Source: Gemmatimonadota bacterium
GTDB lineage: Bacteria > Gemmatimonadota > Gemmatimonadetes > Longimicrobiales > Gaopeijiaceae
Length of the DNA stretch: 34,223 nucleotides
NCBI GenBank assembly: GCA_003564295.1
Contig: PXFI01000134.1
Location: forward strand, 1-34,223
Direction: 5' to 3'
Shown: piece after piece, positions 16,720 through 25,756 of the stretch
Layout: every line of letters begins with the position of its first letter
Numbering within the stretch: the stretch's first letter is position 1
The notes under the pieces: model-generated
What the model saw: the letters and a program-made list of their open reading frames with translations, nothing else
Databases searched by the model: none
Told to the model about the DNA's origin: nothing
Program-made: the position numbers and the translations under genes

Positions 16720-18081
16720 ATGGCCAGAATCCTCATTGTCGACGACGAGGAATCCATCGGCGACGCCCTCCAACAAGTCTTCGAGTACGAAGGGCATGAG
16801 GTCCGGGTGGCCCGGAACGGACCCGATGCTCTTTCCATGGTGGAAGAGAGTCCTCCCGACATCGTATTCCTGGATGTGAAGATGCCGGGAATGGATGGTC
16901 TCGAGGTCCTGGAGCGCCTGCGAGGGGCCGATCCCAATGCCCTGGTGGTCATGATCAGCGGCCACGGTACCATCGACACTGCGGTTGAGGCCACCCGGAA
17001 AGGGGCCTACGACTTCCTGGAAAAGCCTCTGGACACCGACCGTCTCCTGGTGACCCTTCGCAACGCCCTGGCCGTGAAAGGACTCTCCGCAAGCGTGGAG
17101 AGACTTCTGACCGAGGTGCAGAGTCGCCACGAGATCGTCGGCTCGTCCTTCCAGATCCGCCAGGTTCTGGAGAGGGTCGAGAAGGTGGGTCCTACGGAAG
17201 CCCGGGTGCTCATCAGGGGGGAGAACGGAACGGGAAAGGAACTCGTAGCCCGAGCTCTGCATCGCCTTTCCTCCCGGCGAGATGAACCCTTCGTGGAGGT
17301 GAATTGCGCGGCGATTCCGTCCGAGCTTATCGAATCGGAGCTCTTCGGCCACATCAAGGGGTCCTTCACGGGGGCCGTGGCGGATCGGGCCGGTAAGTTC
17401 GAACAGGCCCACGGAGGTACACTCTTCCTCGACGAGGTCGGAGACATGTCCTTGGCGGCCCAGGCCAAGGTTCTCCGGGCCCTGGAGCAGGGGGTGGTGA
17501 CCAGGGTAGGGAGCTCCAAGGCGGTGCGGGTGGATGTCAGGGTGGTGGCGGCCACGAACAAGGATCTCGAGGCCGAGATCAGGGAGGGGAGCTTTCGGGA
17601 GGACCTCTTCTATCGCCTCAACGTGGTGCCCATAGAGGTTCCTCCCCTTCGGGAGCGAAGGGAAGACATACCCATGCTCGTGCAGCACTTCGTGACCCTC
17701 CTCCAGCGCAACGATGGGGTAACACCCCGAAAGATCTCCCGGGAAGCCATGGAGCGGCTCCAGGCCCTGGAATGGCCCGGGAATGTTCGGGAGCTCCGAA
17801 ACACGGTGGAACGGCTCCTCATCCTTTCCTCCGGGGATTCCATCGAGGCTGAGGACGTTGAATTCCTGGTCTCGGGGGGCGCAGGTGGGGTTTGCCTCGG
17901 GGCCGAGATGCTCGATGCCGAGACCTTCAACGAGTTCAAGGAGCGGGCGGAGCGGGCCTACCTTCTGCAGAAGCTCCGGGACCACGACTGGAACGTGTCC
18001 GAGACGGCCCGATCCGTGGACATGCCCCGGTCGAACCTCTACAAGAAGATCGAGCGTTATGGCCTGGTCCGGGAGGAGTGA
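16720..18081 (+). CDS. Sigma-54-dependent response regulator (NtrC/NtrX-type: receiver, AAA+, Fis HTH)
   Basis: Receiver ILIVDDEESIGDALQQVFEYEG...DIVFLDVKMPGMDG; Walker A RGENGTGKELVARALH; ELFGHIKGSFTGAVADRAGKFEQAHGGTLFLDEV; C-terminal HTH DWNVSETARSVDMPRSNLYKKIERYGL. Confidence 0.96.
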   Translation: MARILIVDDEESIGDALQQVFEYEGHEVRVARNGPDALSMVEESPPDIVFLDVKMPGMDGLEVLERLRGADPNALVVMISGHGTIDTAVEATRKGAYDFLEKPLDTDRLLVTLRNALAVKGLSASVERLLTEVQSRHEIVGSSFQIRQVLERVEKVGPTEARVLIRGENGTGKELVARALHRLSSRRDEPFVEVNCAAIPSELIESELFGHIKGSFTGAVADRAGKFEQAHGGTLFLDEVGDMSLAAQAKVLRALEQGVVTRVGSSKAVRVDVRVVAATNKDLEAEIREGSFREDLFYRLNVVPIEVPPLRERREDIPMLVQHFVTLLQRNDGVTPRKISREAMERLQALEWPGNVRELRNTVERLLILSSGDSIEAEDVEFLVSGGAGGVCLGAEMLDAETFNEFKERAERAYLLQKLRDHDWNVSETARSVDMPRSNLYKKIERYGLVREE

Positions 18082-18154
18082 GCCGGTGGCCGACGTCCTG
18101 ATCGGTTGGTTTTGACGAGTAGTCGGAACGGAGGCGAGTGGTGCCGTTTATCGA

Positions 18155-18176
18155 GTCCCGAACCCGCCGTCGGGAC
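18155..18176. repeat. Inverted repeat / hairpin in the gap between response regulator and lepB
   Basis: gtcccga-acccgccg-tcgggac, 7-bp perfect stem. Confidence 0.4.
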
Positions 18177-18202
18177 CCCGAGTCCATGGCGCGGGGAGCT
18201 CA

Positions 18203-18931
18203 TTGAGAAATGGCCAAGTAGCCACTGAACGAGTCATGCAGAATCTCTTCTCAAGGTACCGTATCCCCTGGCGGCGTATCCGTTCTCCGCTCCTCACACT
18301 CCTTCTCTTTCTCGCCATTCGTGGGCTGGTCCTGGAGGCCTTCACGATTCCCACCTCCTCAATGGAAAACACCCTTCTTGTGGGGGACTTCCTGCTGGTC
18401 AACAAGGCTCTGTATGGAGCGGAGATCCTGGGCACCGGGGTTCGACTTCCGGCAATCCGGGATCCGCAGCGTGGAGACGTGGTCGTCTTTCGGCCTCCGC
18501 ATGATCCGGCACGGAACTATGTCAAGAGGGTGGTGGGGCTTCCTGGAGACACGGTGGCCATGCGGCGGAAGGTTTTCCATGTGAACGGGGTTCCTCAGGA
18601 GGAAGAGTATGCCGTCCACAGACAAGCCAGGGGAGATGCCTTCCACCCCGGGATGGCATGGCAATCGGGCTTTCTGGCGGCAGCCCGGCCCCGCCAGAGG
18701 TACCTGCCGTCCCGGGACAACTGGGGGTCTCTGGTCGTTCCTCCCGGCAAGTATTTCGTCCTTGGAGACAACCGCGACAACAGTGAGGACTCACGGTATT
18801 GGGGATTCGTGGGGAGGGGCGAGATCCATGGGTATCCCTGGCTCGTTTATCTCTCCCTGGAGAGGGGGGACGCATTGTCTGGCTGGATCGGAAGGATCCG
18901 CTGGCGGCGTTTGGGGCATCGTGTGCAATGA
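18203..18931 (+). CDS. lepB: Signal peptidase I
   Basis: IPTSSMENTLLVGDFLLVNK (Ser box), RNYVKRVVGLPGDTV (Lys box), FVLGDNRDNSEDSRYWGFV. Start TTG at 18203 or ATG at 18236. Confidence 0.96.
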   Translation: MRNGQVATERVMQNLFSRYRIPWRRIRSPLLTLLLFLAIRGLVLEAFTIPTSSMENTLLVGDFLLVNKALYGAEILGTGVRLPAIRDPQRGDVVVFRPPHDPARNYVKRVVGLPGDTVAMRRKVFHVNGVPQEEEYAVHRQARGDAFHPGMAWQSGFLAAARPRQRYLPSRDNWGSLVVPPGKYFVLGDNRDNSEDSRYWGFVGRGEIHGYPWLVYLSLERGDALSGWIGRIRWRRLGHRVQ

Positions 18932-19088
18932 GATCCTACTCCTCGCAGGGGGGGGAGTTGCGCGAGGACCGGGGTCATGACCTAGATTCGTTCTTTCGGC
19001 GGCTGGAGGCTGGTGCCCGTGGGATTCCGGTTCGCGGGGCATCATCAATGGACCCTACCGAATCTCTCACACCACGAGGTCTTGAAGA

Positions 19089-19943
19089 ATGAGCTTCCCC
19101 TCCAAGAGAGGCCAGTTCAGAGAGGGGTCCCTGGACCAATACCTGAAGGAGATCAGCAATTACCCGCTGATTGACAGGGACGAAGAGGCTCGGTTGGCGA
19201 AGGCGATACATGCGGGAGTGGAGGCTGCTCTCGACAAGCTGGTTCGTTCGAACCTCCGCTTCGTCGTGTCGGTGGCCAAGAAGTACCAGAATCAAGGAGT
19301 GCCTCTGCCCGACCTCATCAACGAGGGGAATCTGGGCCTGATCCGGGCGGCACATAAGTTCGACGAGACCAAGGGGATCAAGTTCATCAGCTACGCAGTC
19401 TGGTGGATACGGCAAGCCATCCTCCAGGCTCTGGCCGAGCAGAGCCGTATCGTGCGGGTTCCCCTGAACCGTGCCGGAGCCCTCCACCGGATCGGAAGGC
19501 GCAGCTCCAGCCTTCTCCAGGAACTGGGTCGGGAGCCCACGGTGGAGGAGATCGCGGAGGAGTTGGAGATTTCGCGGGATGAGGTGGAGCGGACCCTGGC
19601 CATTTCCCAATCCCACCTGTCCCTGGATGCGCCCGTCACCCTGGGTGAGGACAATCGTCTGCTGGACTACCTTCCGGACCAGTTGGCGGTGGGTCCGGAG
19701 GATGAAGCCTACGAACACGCTCTCAAGGAGACTGTGGAAGAGGCACTGTCGTCCCTCAAGGAGCGGGAGGCCAAGATCCTTCGCCTCTATTTCGGGCTCG
19801 ATGACAACGAGCCCATGACCCTGGAGGAGATCGGATCTCTCATGGGGATCACCCGGGAGAGGGTGCGCCAGATCAAGGAAAAGGCCCTGTCACGAATGCG
19901 CCACGCATCCAGGGCCCGGTTCCTGGAGACCTTCATCAAATAG
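19089..19943 (+). CDS. RNA polymerase sigma factor, RpoD/SigA family (short form)
   Basis: SLDQYLKEISNYPLIDRDEE, LINEGNLGLIRAAHKFDETKGIKFISYAVWWIRQAILQAL, region 4 PMTLEEIGSLMGITRERVRQIKEKALSRMRH. Confidence 0.96.
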   Translation: MSFPSKRGQFREGSLDQYLKEISNYPLIDRDEEARLAKAIHAGVEAALDKLVRSNLRFVVSVAKKYQNQGVPLPDLINEGNLGLIRAAHKFDETKGIKFISYAVWWIRQAILQALAEQSRIVRVPLNRAGALHRIGRRSSSLLQELGREPTVEEIAEELEISRDEVERTLAISQSHLSLDAPVTLGEDNRLLDYLPDQLAVGPEDEAYEHALKETVEEALSSLKEREAKILRLYFGLDDNEPMTLEEIGSLMGITRERVRQIKEKALSRMRHASRARFLETFIK

Positions 19944-20008
19944 GCCTGCCGACGAAGGAATACTTCCCGGGAAACAGTTGCGCCGGGCATGGGGGCCGGC
20001 ATCTTCGC

Positions 20009-20048
20009 TTGACAGGCCGTTGACACCTCGCAACGCTACAAATAGCTT
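20009..20048 (+). promoter_or_regulatory. Probable sigma-70-type promoter region upstream of rplM, with two TTGACA boxes
   Basis: TTGACA at 20009-20014 and again at 20020-20025, followed by AT-rich TACAAAT and TAGCTT (17 bp after second box); located just before ribosomal protein genes. Confidence 0.5.
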
Positions 20049-20087
20049 AGAAAGCTCTATTTTGAACTGGTATTTCGGGACCAACGG

Positions 20088-20522
20088 ATGACGACCCTGA
20101 CTCCGAAGGCAAGAGAGATTGAGCGCCAGTGGTGGCTGGTGGATGCGGAGGGAGTTACCCTCGGCCGCCTGGCCTCGCAGGTTGCCCGGATCCTTCGCGG
20201 CAAGCACAAGCCGGTCTTCACGCCGCACCTGGACACTGGGGACTGCGTGGTGGTAGTGAACGCCTCCAAGGTGGCCCTGACCGGAAAGAAGGCGGAGCAG
20301 AAGACCTACTTTCGGCACTCCGGCTACGTGGGGAAGGAGAGGCACATACCCTTCCGCAGGATGCTGGAGACCAAGCCGGAGCGGGTAATCGAGCTCGCCG
20401 TGAAGGGAATGCTTCCCAAGAACGCCCTGGGGCGTCAGATCAAAAACAACCTCCGAGTCTACGCTGGGGCCGAGCACCCTCATAAGGGCCAGAATCCTCA
20501 GCCCCTGAAGATCGAAGGGTAG
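20088..20522 (+). CDS. rplM: 50S ribosomal protein L13
   Basis: [66 protein letters not shown]. Confidence 0.98.
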   Translation: MTTLTPKAREIERQWWLVDAEGVTLGRLASQVARILRGKHKPVFTPHLDTGDCVVVVNASKVALTGKKAEQKTYFRHSGYVGKERHIPFRRMLETKPERVIELAVKGMLPKNALGRQIKNNLRVYAGAEHPHKGQNPQPLKIEG

Positions 20523-20534
20523 GCGGGATAGTCC

Positions 20535-20936
20535 ATGGTTGCAGAGGAGTCTCAGAAGATTCAGACCGTTGGGCGCCGGAAGACCTCCGTGGCCCGTATC
20601 CTCCTTCTCCCCGGCAAGGGCGAGTGGACCATCAACGGACGGCCCATGGCCGAGTATTTCCCCCGCAGGACCCACCAGATGCGGGTGGAGGAGCCCCTCA
20701 ACGTGACCGAGATGAACGGGAGGTTCGATGTTCAGGTCCGGGTGATGGGGGGGGGTCTCACGGGTCAGGCTGACGCCATCCGCATGGGTCTTTCCCGAGC
20801 CCTGGTGGCCTTTGATGAAGAACAGCGTACCACCCTCCGGTCCAAAGGGCTCCTGACTCGGGACCCCCGGAAGGTTGAGCGGAAGAAGCCCGGTCGCCCC
20901 AAGGCCCGGAAGCGCTTCCAGTTCAGCAAGCGGTAA
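20535..20936 (+). CDS. rpsI: 30S ribosomal protein S9
   Basis: [48 protein letters not shown]-terminal [17 protein letters not shown]. Confidence 0.98.
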   Translation: MVAEESQKIQTVGRRKTSVARILLLPGKGEWTINGRPMAEYFPRRTHQMRVEEPLNVTEMNGRFDVQVRVMGGGLTGQADAIRMGLSRALVAFDEEQRTTLRSKGLLTRDPRKVERKKPGRPKARKRFQFSKR

Positions 20937-20955
20937 TCTCTACTCCGGCTCCGAC

Positions 20956-21867
20956 ATGCAGCAGGTTCAACTGAACGAATTGCTCGAGGCAGGCGTCCAC
21001 TTCGGACACCAGACCCGCCGTTGGAATCCGAAGATGAGGGGGTTCATCTTCGGAGAGCGAAACGGCATTCACATCATCGATCTCCGCAAGACTCTGGATC
21101 GACTCAATCGAGCCCAGCAAGCCGTCAGGGATGGGGTGCTGAAGGGTGAGAGGGTCCTCTTCGTGTGCACCAAGCGGCAGCTTCGGAGCATTGTGGAGCA
21201 GGAGGCCATCAGGTCAGGATCCTACTTCGTCACGGAGCGGTGGCTGGGTGGGATGCTCACGAATTTCCAGACCATACGTAAGCAGATCCGCCGACTGAAG
21301 GAGTTGGAGCGAGGCCAGGAAGAGAACGCTTTCGAGTTCTATACCAAGAAGGAACGTCTTCTCCTGGACCGGGAGCGATTGAAGCTGGAGAAATACTTCA
21401 GCGGCGTGAAGGAGATGTCCCGCCTTCCGGGAGCCGTGTTCGTGGTGGATGCCCGCCGAGAGGTCATCGCGGTGAAGGAGGCGCACCGTCTTGGCATTCC
21501 CGTCATTGCCATCACCGACACGAACGTGGATCCGGACCTCATCGATTATCCCATCCCCGGCAACGACGATGCCATTCGAGCCGTGAGCCTCATCTCCAAG
21601 GCTATCGCCGATGCCGTTGAGGCGGCGCGGCAGGAGGTTCCGGAAGAGGAGCGTCGACGGGTGGATGAGCTGGAGGCCACCACCTACTCCACCGAGACGG
21701 GCGAGACCACTGAAGTGGAAGAGCGTCCCGCTCGGCGACGGCCCCGGAGAAAGCGTCGTCCGCGTCCGGAGGTCATCGCCCAGCATCGCAAGGCTGGCGA
21801 GGAGCCTCCCCCCGAGTCCGAAGACGAATCTCCGGAGGCTAAGGAAGGGGAGGGAGACGGGGAGTAG
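20956..21867 (+). CDS. rpsB: 30S ribosomal protein S2 with charged C-terminal extension
   Basis: MQQVQLNELLEAGVHFGHQTRRWNPKMRGFIFGERNGIHIIDLRKT; ERWLGGMLTNFQTI; ITDTNVDPDLIDYPIPGNDDAIRAV. ATG at 20956 rather than ORF start 20875. Confidence 0.98.
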   Translation: MQQVQLNELLEAGVHFGHQTRRWNPKMRGFIFGERNGIHIIDLRKTLDRLNRAQQAVRDGVLKGERVLFVCTKRQLRSIVEQEAIRSGSYFVTERWLGGMLTNFQTIRKQIRRLKELERGQEENAFEFYTKKERLLLDRERLKLEKYFSGVKEMSRLPGAVFVVDARREVIAVKEAHRLGIPVIAITDTNVDPDLIDYPIPGNDDAIRAVSLISKAIADAVEAARQEVPEEERRRVDELEATTYSTETGETTEVEERPARRRPRRKRRPRPEVIAQHRKAGEEPPPESEDESPEAKEGEGDGE

Positions 21868-22027
21868 CCATCTTCGACCTCCACGGAGATGAGAGGACCC
21901 CGGGCTGGTCCAGGGTCCAGGCGGTAGCAGGACGGTGCCGAGCGACGGGGAGGTTCCCCTGATCCGCTCTCCCTCTTTGCTCCCGCCCTTTTTTCTACGT
22001 ACGGATCAACTCAACAGAGAACGAACC

Positions 22028-22627
22028 ATGACGATCTCCGCCCATGACGTTAAGAGCCTCCGGGACCGCACCGGGGCTGGCATGATGGACTGCAAGAAGG
22101 CTTTGTTGGAAACGAACGGCGACGCCGAGGCGGCCATAGACCTTCTCCGCTCCAGGGGAGCTGCGAAGGCAGCAAAGCGGGCCTCCAGGGCAGCGAACGA
22201 GGGTACCATCGGGAGCTACATCCACTTCGGCGGTAAGATCGGCGTCATGGTGGAGCTCAACTGTGAAACCGATTTTGTGGCCAAGACCGAGGACTTCCGG
22301 AATCTGGCCAAGGATCTGGCCATGCATATCGCTGCGACCAACCCGGTGGCGGTAAGCCCCGAGGACATCCCGGCGGAGGTGGTGGAGCGGGAGCGCGCCA
22401 TCTTTCTCGAGCAGGTCAAGAACGAAGGGAAGCCGGAAAAGATCGCCACAAGGATCGTTGAGGGGAGGCTCAGGAAGTACTTCGAGGAGAGCTCCCTTCT
22501 TCAGCAGGCCTTTGTGAAGGACCCGGAAAAGACGGTGGAACAGCTCATCACGGAGGTGTCGGCCAAGACGGGGGAGCGGATCCAGGTGGCGCGGTTTGCC
22601 AGGCTCCAGGTGGGGGGCGGGAGCTGA
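22028..22627 (+). CDS. tsf: Elongation factor Ts (short form)
   Basis: VKSLRDRTGAGMMDCKKALLETNGDAEAAIDLLRSRG; ELNCETDFVAKTEDF. ATG at 22028 matches conserved N terminus. Confidence 0.98.
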   Translation: MTISAHDVKSLRDRTGAGMMDCKKALLETNGDAEAAIDLLRSRGAAKAAKRASRAANEGTIGSYIHFGGKIGVMVELNCETDFVAKTEDFRNLAKDLAMHIAATNPVAVSPEDIPAEVVERERAIFLEQVKNEGKPEKIATRIVEGRLRKYFEESSLLQQAFVKDPEKTVEQLITEVSAKTGERIQVARFARLQVGGGS

Positions 22628-22722
22628 TGCCGGCAGTTGGCGACTCCCTGCCGACTCGCGAAACAGGGCATATTGCTGATACCTTCGTTACACCTTTTGA
22701 GTGTACGAGAACCGAGGGGTAA

Positions 22723-23445
22723 ATGAGCGGCGGCGAAGATCTAAAATACTCCCGGGTCCTGCTGAAACTCTCGGGAGAAGCTCTGGCCGGCAGCCTGGGG
22801 TTCGGGATCGACCCGCCGGTGGTGGAGCGTCTCACGGAGGAAGTCCGGGACGTCCACCAGATGGGCGTGGAGCTGGGAATGGTCATTGGGGGCGGGAACA
22901 TGGTTCGGGGAGCCACCGCCAGCAAGCAGGGCATGGACCGGGTGTCGGCGGACTATATGGGAATGCTGGCCACCATCATCAATGCCCTGGCCGTCCAGGA
23001 TCTGCTGGAGCGGAAGGGTTTGGACACCCGGGTCATGACGGCCATTCGCATGGATGAGCTGGCGGAGCCTTACATACGCCGGAGAGCCATCCGGCACCTG
23101 GAAAAGGGAAGAGTGGTGATCTTTGCCGGGGGCACCGGCAATCCCTACTTCTCCACGGATACGGCTGCCGCCCTCCGAGCCATCGAGATTGAAGCCCAGG
23201 TCGTCATCAAGGCTACGAAAGTCGCCGGGGTGTTCACCGCCGACCCAGTGAAGCATCCATCGGCGGAGTTCATTCCCGACATCAGCTTCCAGGAGGTGGT
23301 GACCAGGGAGCTGGCGGTAATGGACGCTCCGGCGGTCTCCCTCTGCAAAGAGAACGGTCTGCCTATCATCGTGTTGGACTTGGAGCGGCGAGGGTCCGTG
23401 GCCGCGGCCATACGCGGGGAGCGGGTAGGGACCTTGGTCTCCTGA
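22723..23445 (+). CDS. pyrH: UMP kinase
   Basis: [73 protein letters not shown]. Confidence 0.98.
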   Translation: MSGGEDLKYSRVLLKLSGEALAGSLGFGIDPPVVERLTEEVRDVHQMGVELGMVIGGGNMVRGATASKQGMDRVSADYMGMLATIINALAVQDLLERKGLDTRVMTAIRMDELAEPYIRRRAIRHLEKGRVVIFAGGTGNPYFSTDTAAALRAIEIEAQVVIKATKVAGVFTADPVKHPSAEFIPDISFQEVVTRELAVMDAPAVSLCKENGLPIIVLDLERRGSVAAAIRGERVGTLVS

Positions 23446-23488
23446 GTGGCCTCGCCGCAGAGCTCAACCGGAACACGGAGGTGACTGC

Positions 23489-24040
23489 ATGCCCAGCCTG
23501 AAAGAGGCGGAACGGGCCATGAAGGACGCGGTGGAGGCGATGCGAAGGGAGTTCGCCACCGTACGCACTGGGAAGGCCACTCCTTCCCTGCTGGACACGG
23601 TTCGCGTGGAAGCCTACGGGACTCAGATGCCCCTGAACCAGGTAGCCACCGTCAGCTCGCCCGACCCCTCTCTACTGGTGGTTCAGCCCTTCGATCCCTC
23701 CCTCATCGGACCCATCGAAAAAGGCATCCTCAAGTCCGACCTGGGACTCAATCCCTCCAACGACGGTAGTGTGATCCGGGTCCCCATCCCACCCCTCAAC
23801 GAGGAGCGGAGGCGAGAGTACGTGAAGCTCCTCCACAAGATCACCGAGGAAGGCAGGGTGTCCATTCGTCATGCCCGGCACAGGGCCCGGGATTCCATCC
23901 AGGCACTCATGAGGGACAAGGAGATCGGGGAGGATGAGGGCCACCGCCAACTGGACGAGGTGGATAGGCTGACCCGGGACTACAACCAGGCCATCGATGA
24001 CCTCCTGAAGAAGAAGGAAGAGGAGGTCATGTCCATCTGA
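23489..24040 (+). CDS. frr: Ribosome recycling factor
   Basis: FATVRTGKATPSLLDTVRVEAYGTQMPLNQVATVSSPDPSLLVVQPFD; PLNEERRREYVKLLHKITEEGRVSIRHARHRARD. Confidence 0.98.
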   Translation: MPSLKEAERAMKDAVEAMRREFATVRTGKATPSLLDTVRVEAYGTQMPLNQVATVSSPDPSLLVVQPFDPSLIGPIEKGILKSDLGLNPSNDGSVIRVPIPPLNEERRREYVKLLHKITEEGRVSIRHARHRARDSIQALMRDKEIGEDEGHRQLDEVDRLTRDYNQAIDDLLKKKEEEVMSI

Positions 24041-24112
24041 CGCCTTCGGGGCCCGGGGCGAAAGGTAGTCCCGGCTCCGGAGGTGCTTCAGTGATCTGAG
24101 ACATGGTAGCGC

Positions 24113-24856
24113 ATGGCTTCTGACCTCCTCCAACAGCTCCAGGCCGGGCCCGGTGTCCCCGGGCACATCGCCGTCATCATGGACGGAAACGGCCGATGGG
24201 CACGCCAGCGGGGCCTTCCCCGCCATGCGGGCCACAGGGAGGGTATGAAGGCCGTGCGGGAGGCCGTGGAGGGCTCCATAAAGGCCGGCATCGATATCCT
24301 CACACTCTTCGCCTTCTCCACGGAGAACTGGCAACGTCCCGCAAGTGAGATTTCCGCTCTCATGGCCCTCCTGGAAGCCTATGCCAGGAAGGAGAAGGAG
24401 GAGCTCAGGAGGCAGGGCGTGGAGGTTCGCGTGCTGGGTGAGTTGGACCGCCTCGCTCCAGACACCCGACGGGCCATTGACGGGATCATGGAGACCACCG
24501 AGGGTGGGGAAGCCCTTCGTCTCAACCTCATGATCTCCTATTCGGGGCGGGAAGAGATCCTGCGGGCGGTACGAGCCCTGGCTACGGAAGCGGCGGAGGG
24601 ACGTCGGAAGCCGGAGGAAATCGACCACAAGGTCTTCGAGAAGGCTCTGTTCACGGGAGGCATACCTGATCCGGACCTCCTCATACGGACCTCCGGGGAG
24701 CTTCGGATCAGTAACTTCATGCTCTGGCAGTTGGCCTACACCGAGATCCACATCCCTCCGGTGCTATGGCCCGACTTCACGCGCCAGGACCTTTTCGCCG
24801 CCGTCCTCGACTACCAGAAGCGGGAACGCCGGTTCGGACGGGTCGCGGCCTCCTAG
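24113..24856 (+). CDS. uppS: Isoprenyl (undecaprenyl) diphosphate synthase
   Basis: HIAVIMDGNGRWARQRGLPRHAGHREGMKAV, TLFAFSTENWQRP, DLLIRTSGELRISNFMLWQLAYTEIH. Confidence 0.98.
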   Translation: MASDLLQQLQAGPGVPGHIAVIMDGNGRWARQRGLPRHAGHREGMKAVREAVEGSIKAGIDILTLFAFSTENWQRPASEISALMALLEAYARKEKEELRRQGVEVRVLGELDRLAPDTRRAIDGIMETTEGGEALRLNLMISYSGREEILRAVRALATEAAEGRRKPEEIDHKVFEKALFTGGIPDPDLLIRTSGELRISNFMLWQLAYTEIHIPPVLWPDFTRQDLFAAVLDYQKRERRFGRVAAS

Positions 24857-24874
24857 GGAAGAGGACCGATCCTG

Positions 24875-25756
24875 ATGGTGGCAGGACAGCTGGGAAGAAG
24901 AGTCGCCGTGGCGGCCGTGGGAATTCCCCTGGGCCTTGTCCTGCTCTACCTGGGAGGTTGGATCCTGACGGCCGCCATGGGCGTCATAGCTCTCCTGGCC
25001 ACCCGAGAGCTGTTCGCGCTGGGAGAGGTCCAGGGGGTCCGGCCGTTCTCGGCGGTGGGCATGGCAGGATCCCTGGCCCTTGTGCTGGCAGCTGGCGCCG
25101 GCCGGTCCTTTGCCGAGGCCGCTCCCTGGCAGCTGGGCATCATTCTGGGGGTCTTCCTTCTCACTTCCGCATTGGCGGTGAAGCTGAGGTGGCCCGATGG
25201 ACGGCCCATGGCTGCCATCTCCCTCACCCTCTTGGGGGTGGTGGTTGGGGGGGGGTGTTTTTCGTTCGCCGTGTTCCTTTGGCATCTTCCCCTCACGGTG
25301 ACCTGGGTGGGAGCCGGCCTACCAACCCCGGGACTCCTCCTGGTGGCCTTTCCTCTTGCCGTGACCTGGGTTGGAGACACCTTTGCGTACTTCATGGGCA
25401 GGCGCTTCGGACGACGGAAGCTTTGTCCCCCCGTGAGCCCCGGGAAGACCGTGGTGGGAGGGGTCGCCGGACTGGTGGGCTCGGTGCTGGTAGGGGCATT
25501 GGTTGGTTGGGTGTTCCTGACGTTCCATCCCCATACCGGGGTCTCGGTGGCCCTCGGCGCCTGCATGGCGCTGGCCCTTGGCGTGGGGGCCCAGGTGGGT
25601 GATCTGGCCGAATCGGTGACGAAGAGGGAAGCCGGTGTGAAAGATTCGGGCAATCTCCTTCCAGGGCACGGGGGGGTCCTGGATCGCTTCGACGGCCTCA
25701 TCTTCAACCTTCCCCTGGCGTATCTCCTGTACCACGTGGTCGGGTTCTTCCATTGA
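24875..25756 (+). CDS. cdsA: Phosphatidate cytidylyltransferase
   Basis: Multi-TM protein ending in the CDP-diglyceride synthase signature SVTKREAGVKDSGNLLPGHGGVLDRFDGLIFNLPLAYLLY. Confidence 0.97.
   Translation: MVAGQLGRRVAVAAVGIPLGLVLLYLGGWILTAAMGVIALLATRELFALGEVQGVRPFSAVGMAGSLALVLAAGAGRSFAEAAPWQLGIILGVFLLTSALAVKLRWPDGRPMAAISLTLLGVVVGGGCFSFAVFLWHLPLTVTWVGAGLPTPGLLLVAFPLAVTWVGDTFAYFMGRRFGRRKLCPPVSPGKTVVGGVAGLVGSVLVGALVGWVFLTFHPHTGVSVALGACMALALGVGAQVGDLAESVTKREAGVKDSGNLLPGHGGVLDRFDGLIFNLPLAYLLYHVVGFFH

Noticed and set aside
18932-19088. Possible small RNA between lepB and the sigma factor gene
   Set aside because: GC-rich gap with a G-run but no clear promoter, terminator or recognised RNA family.
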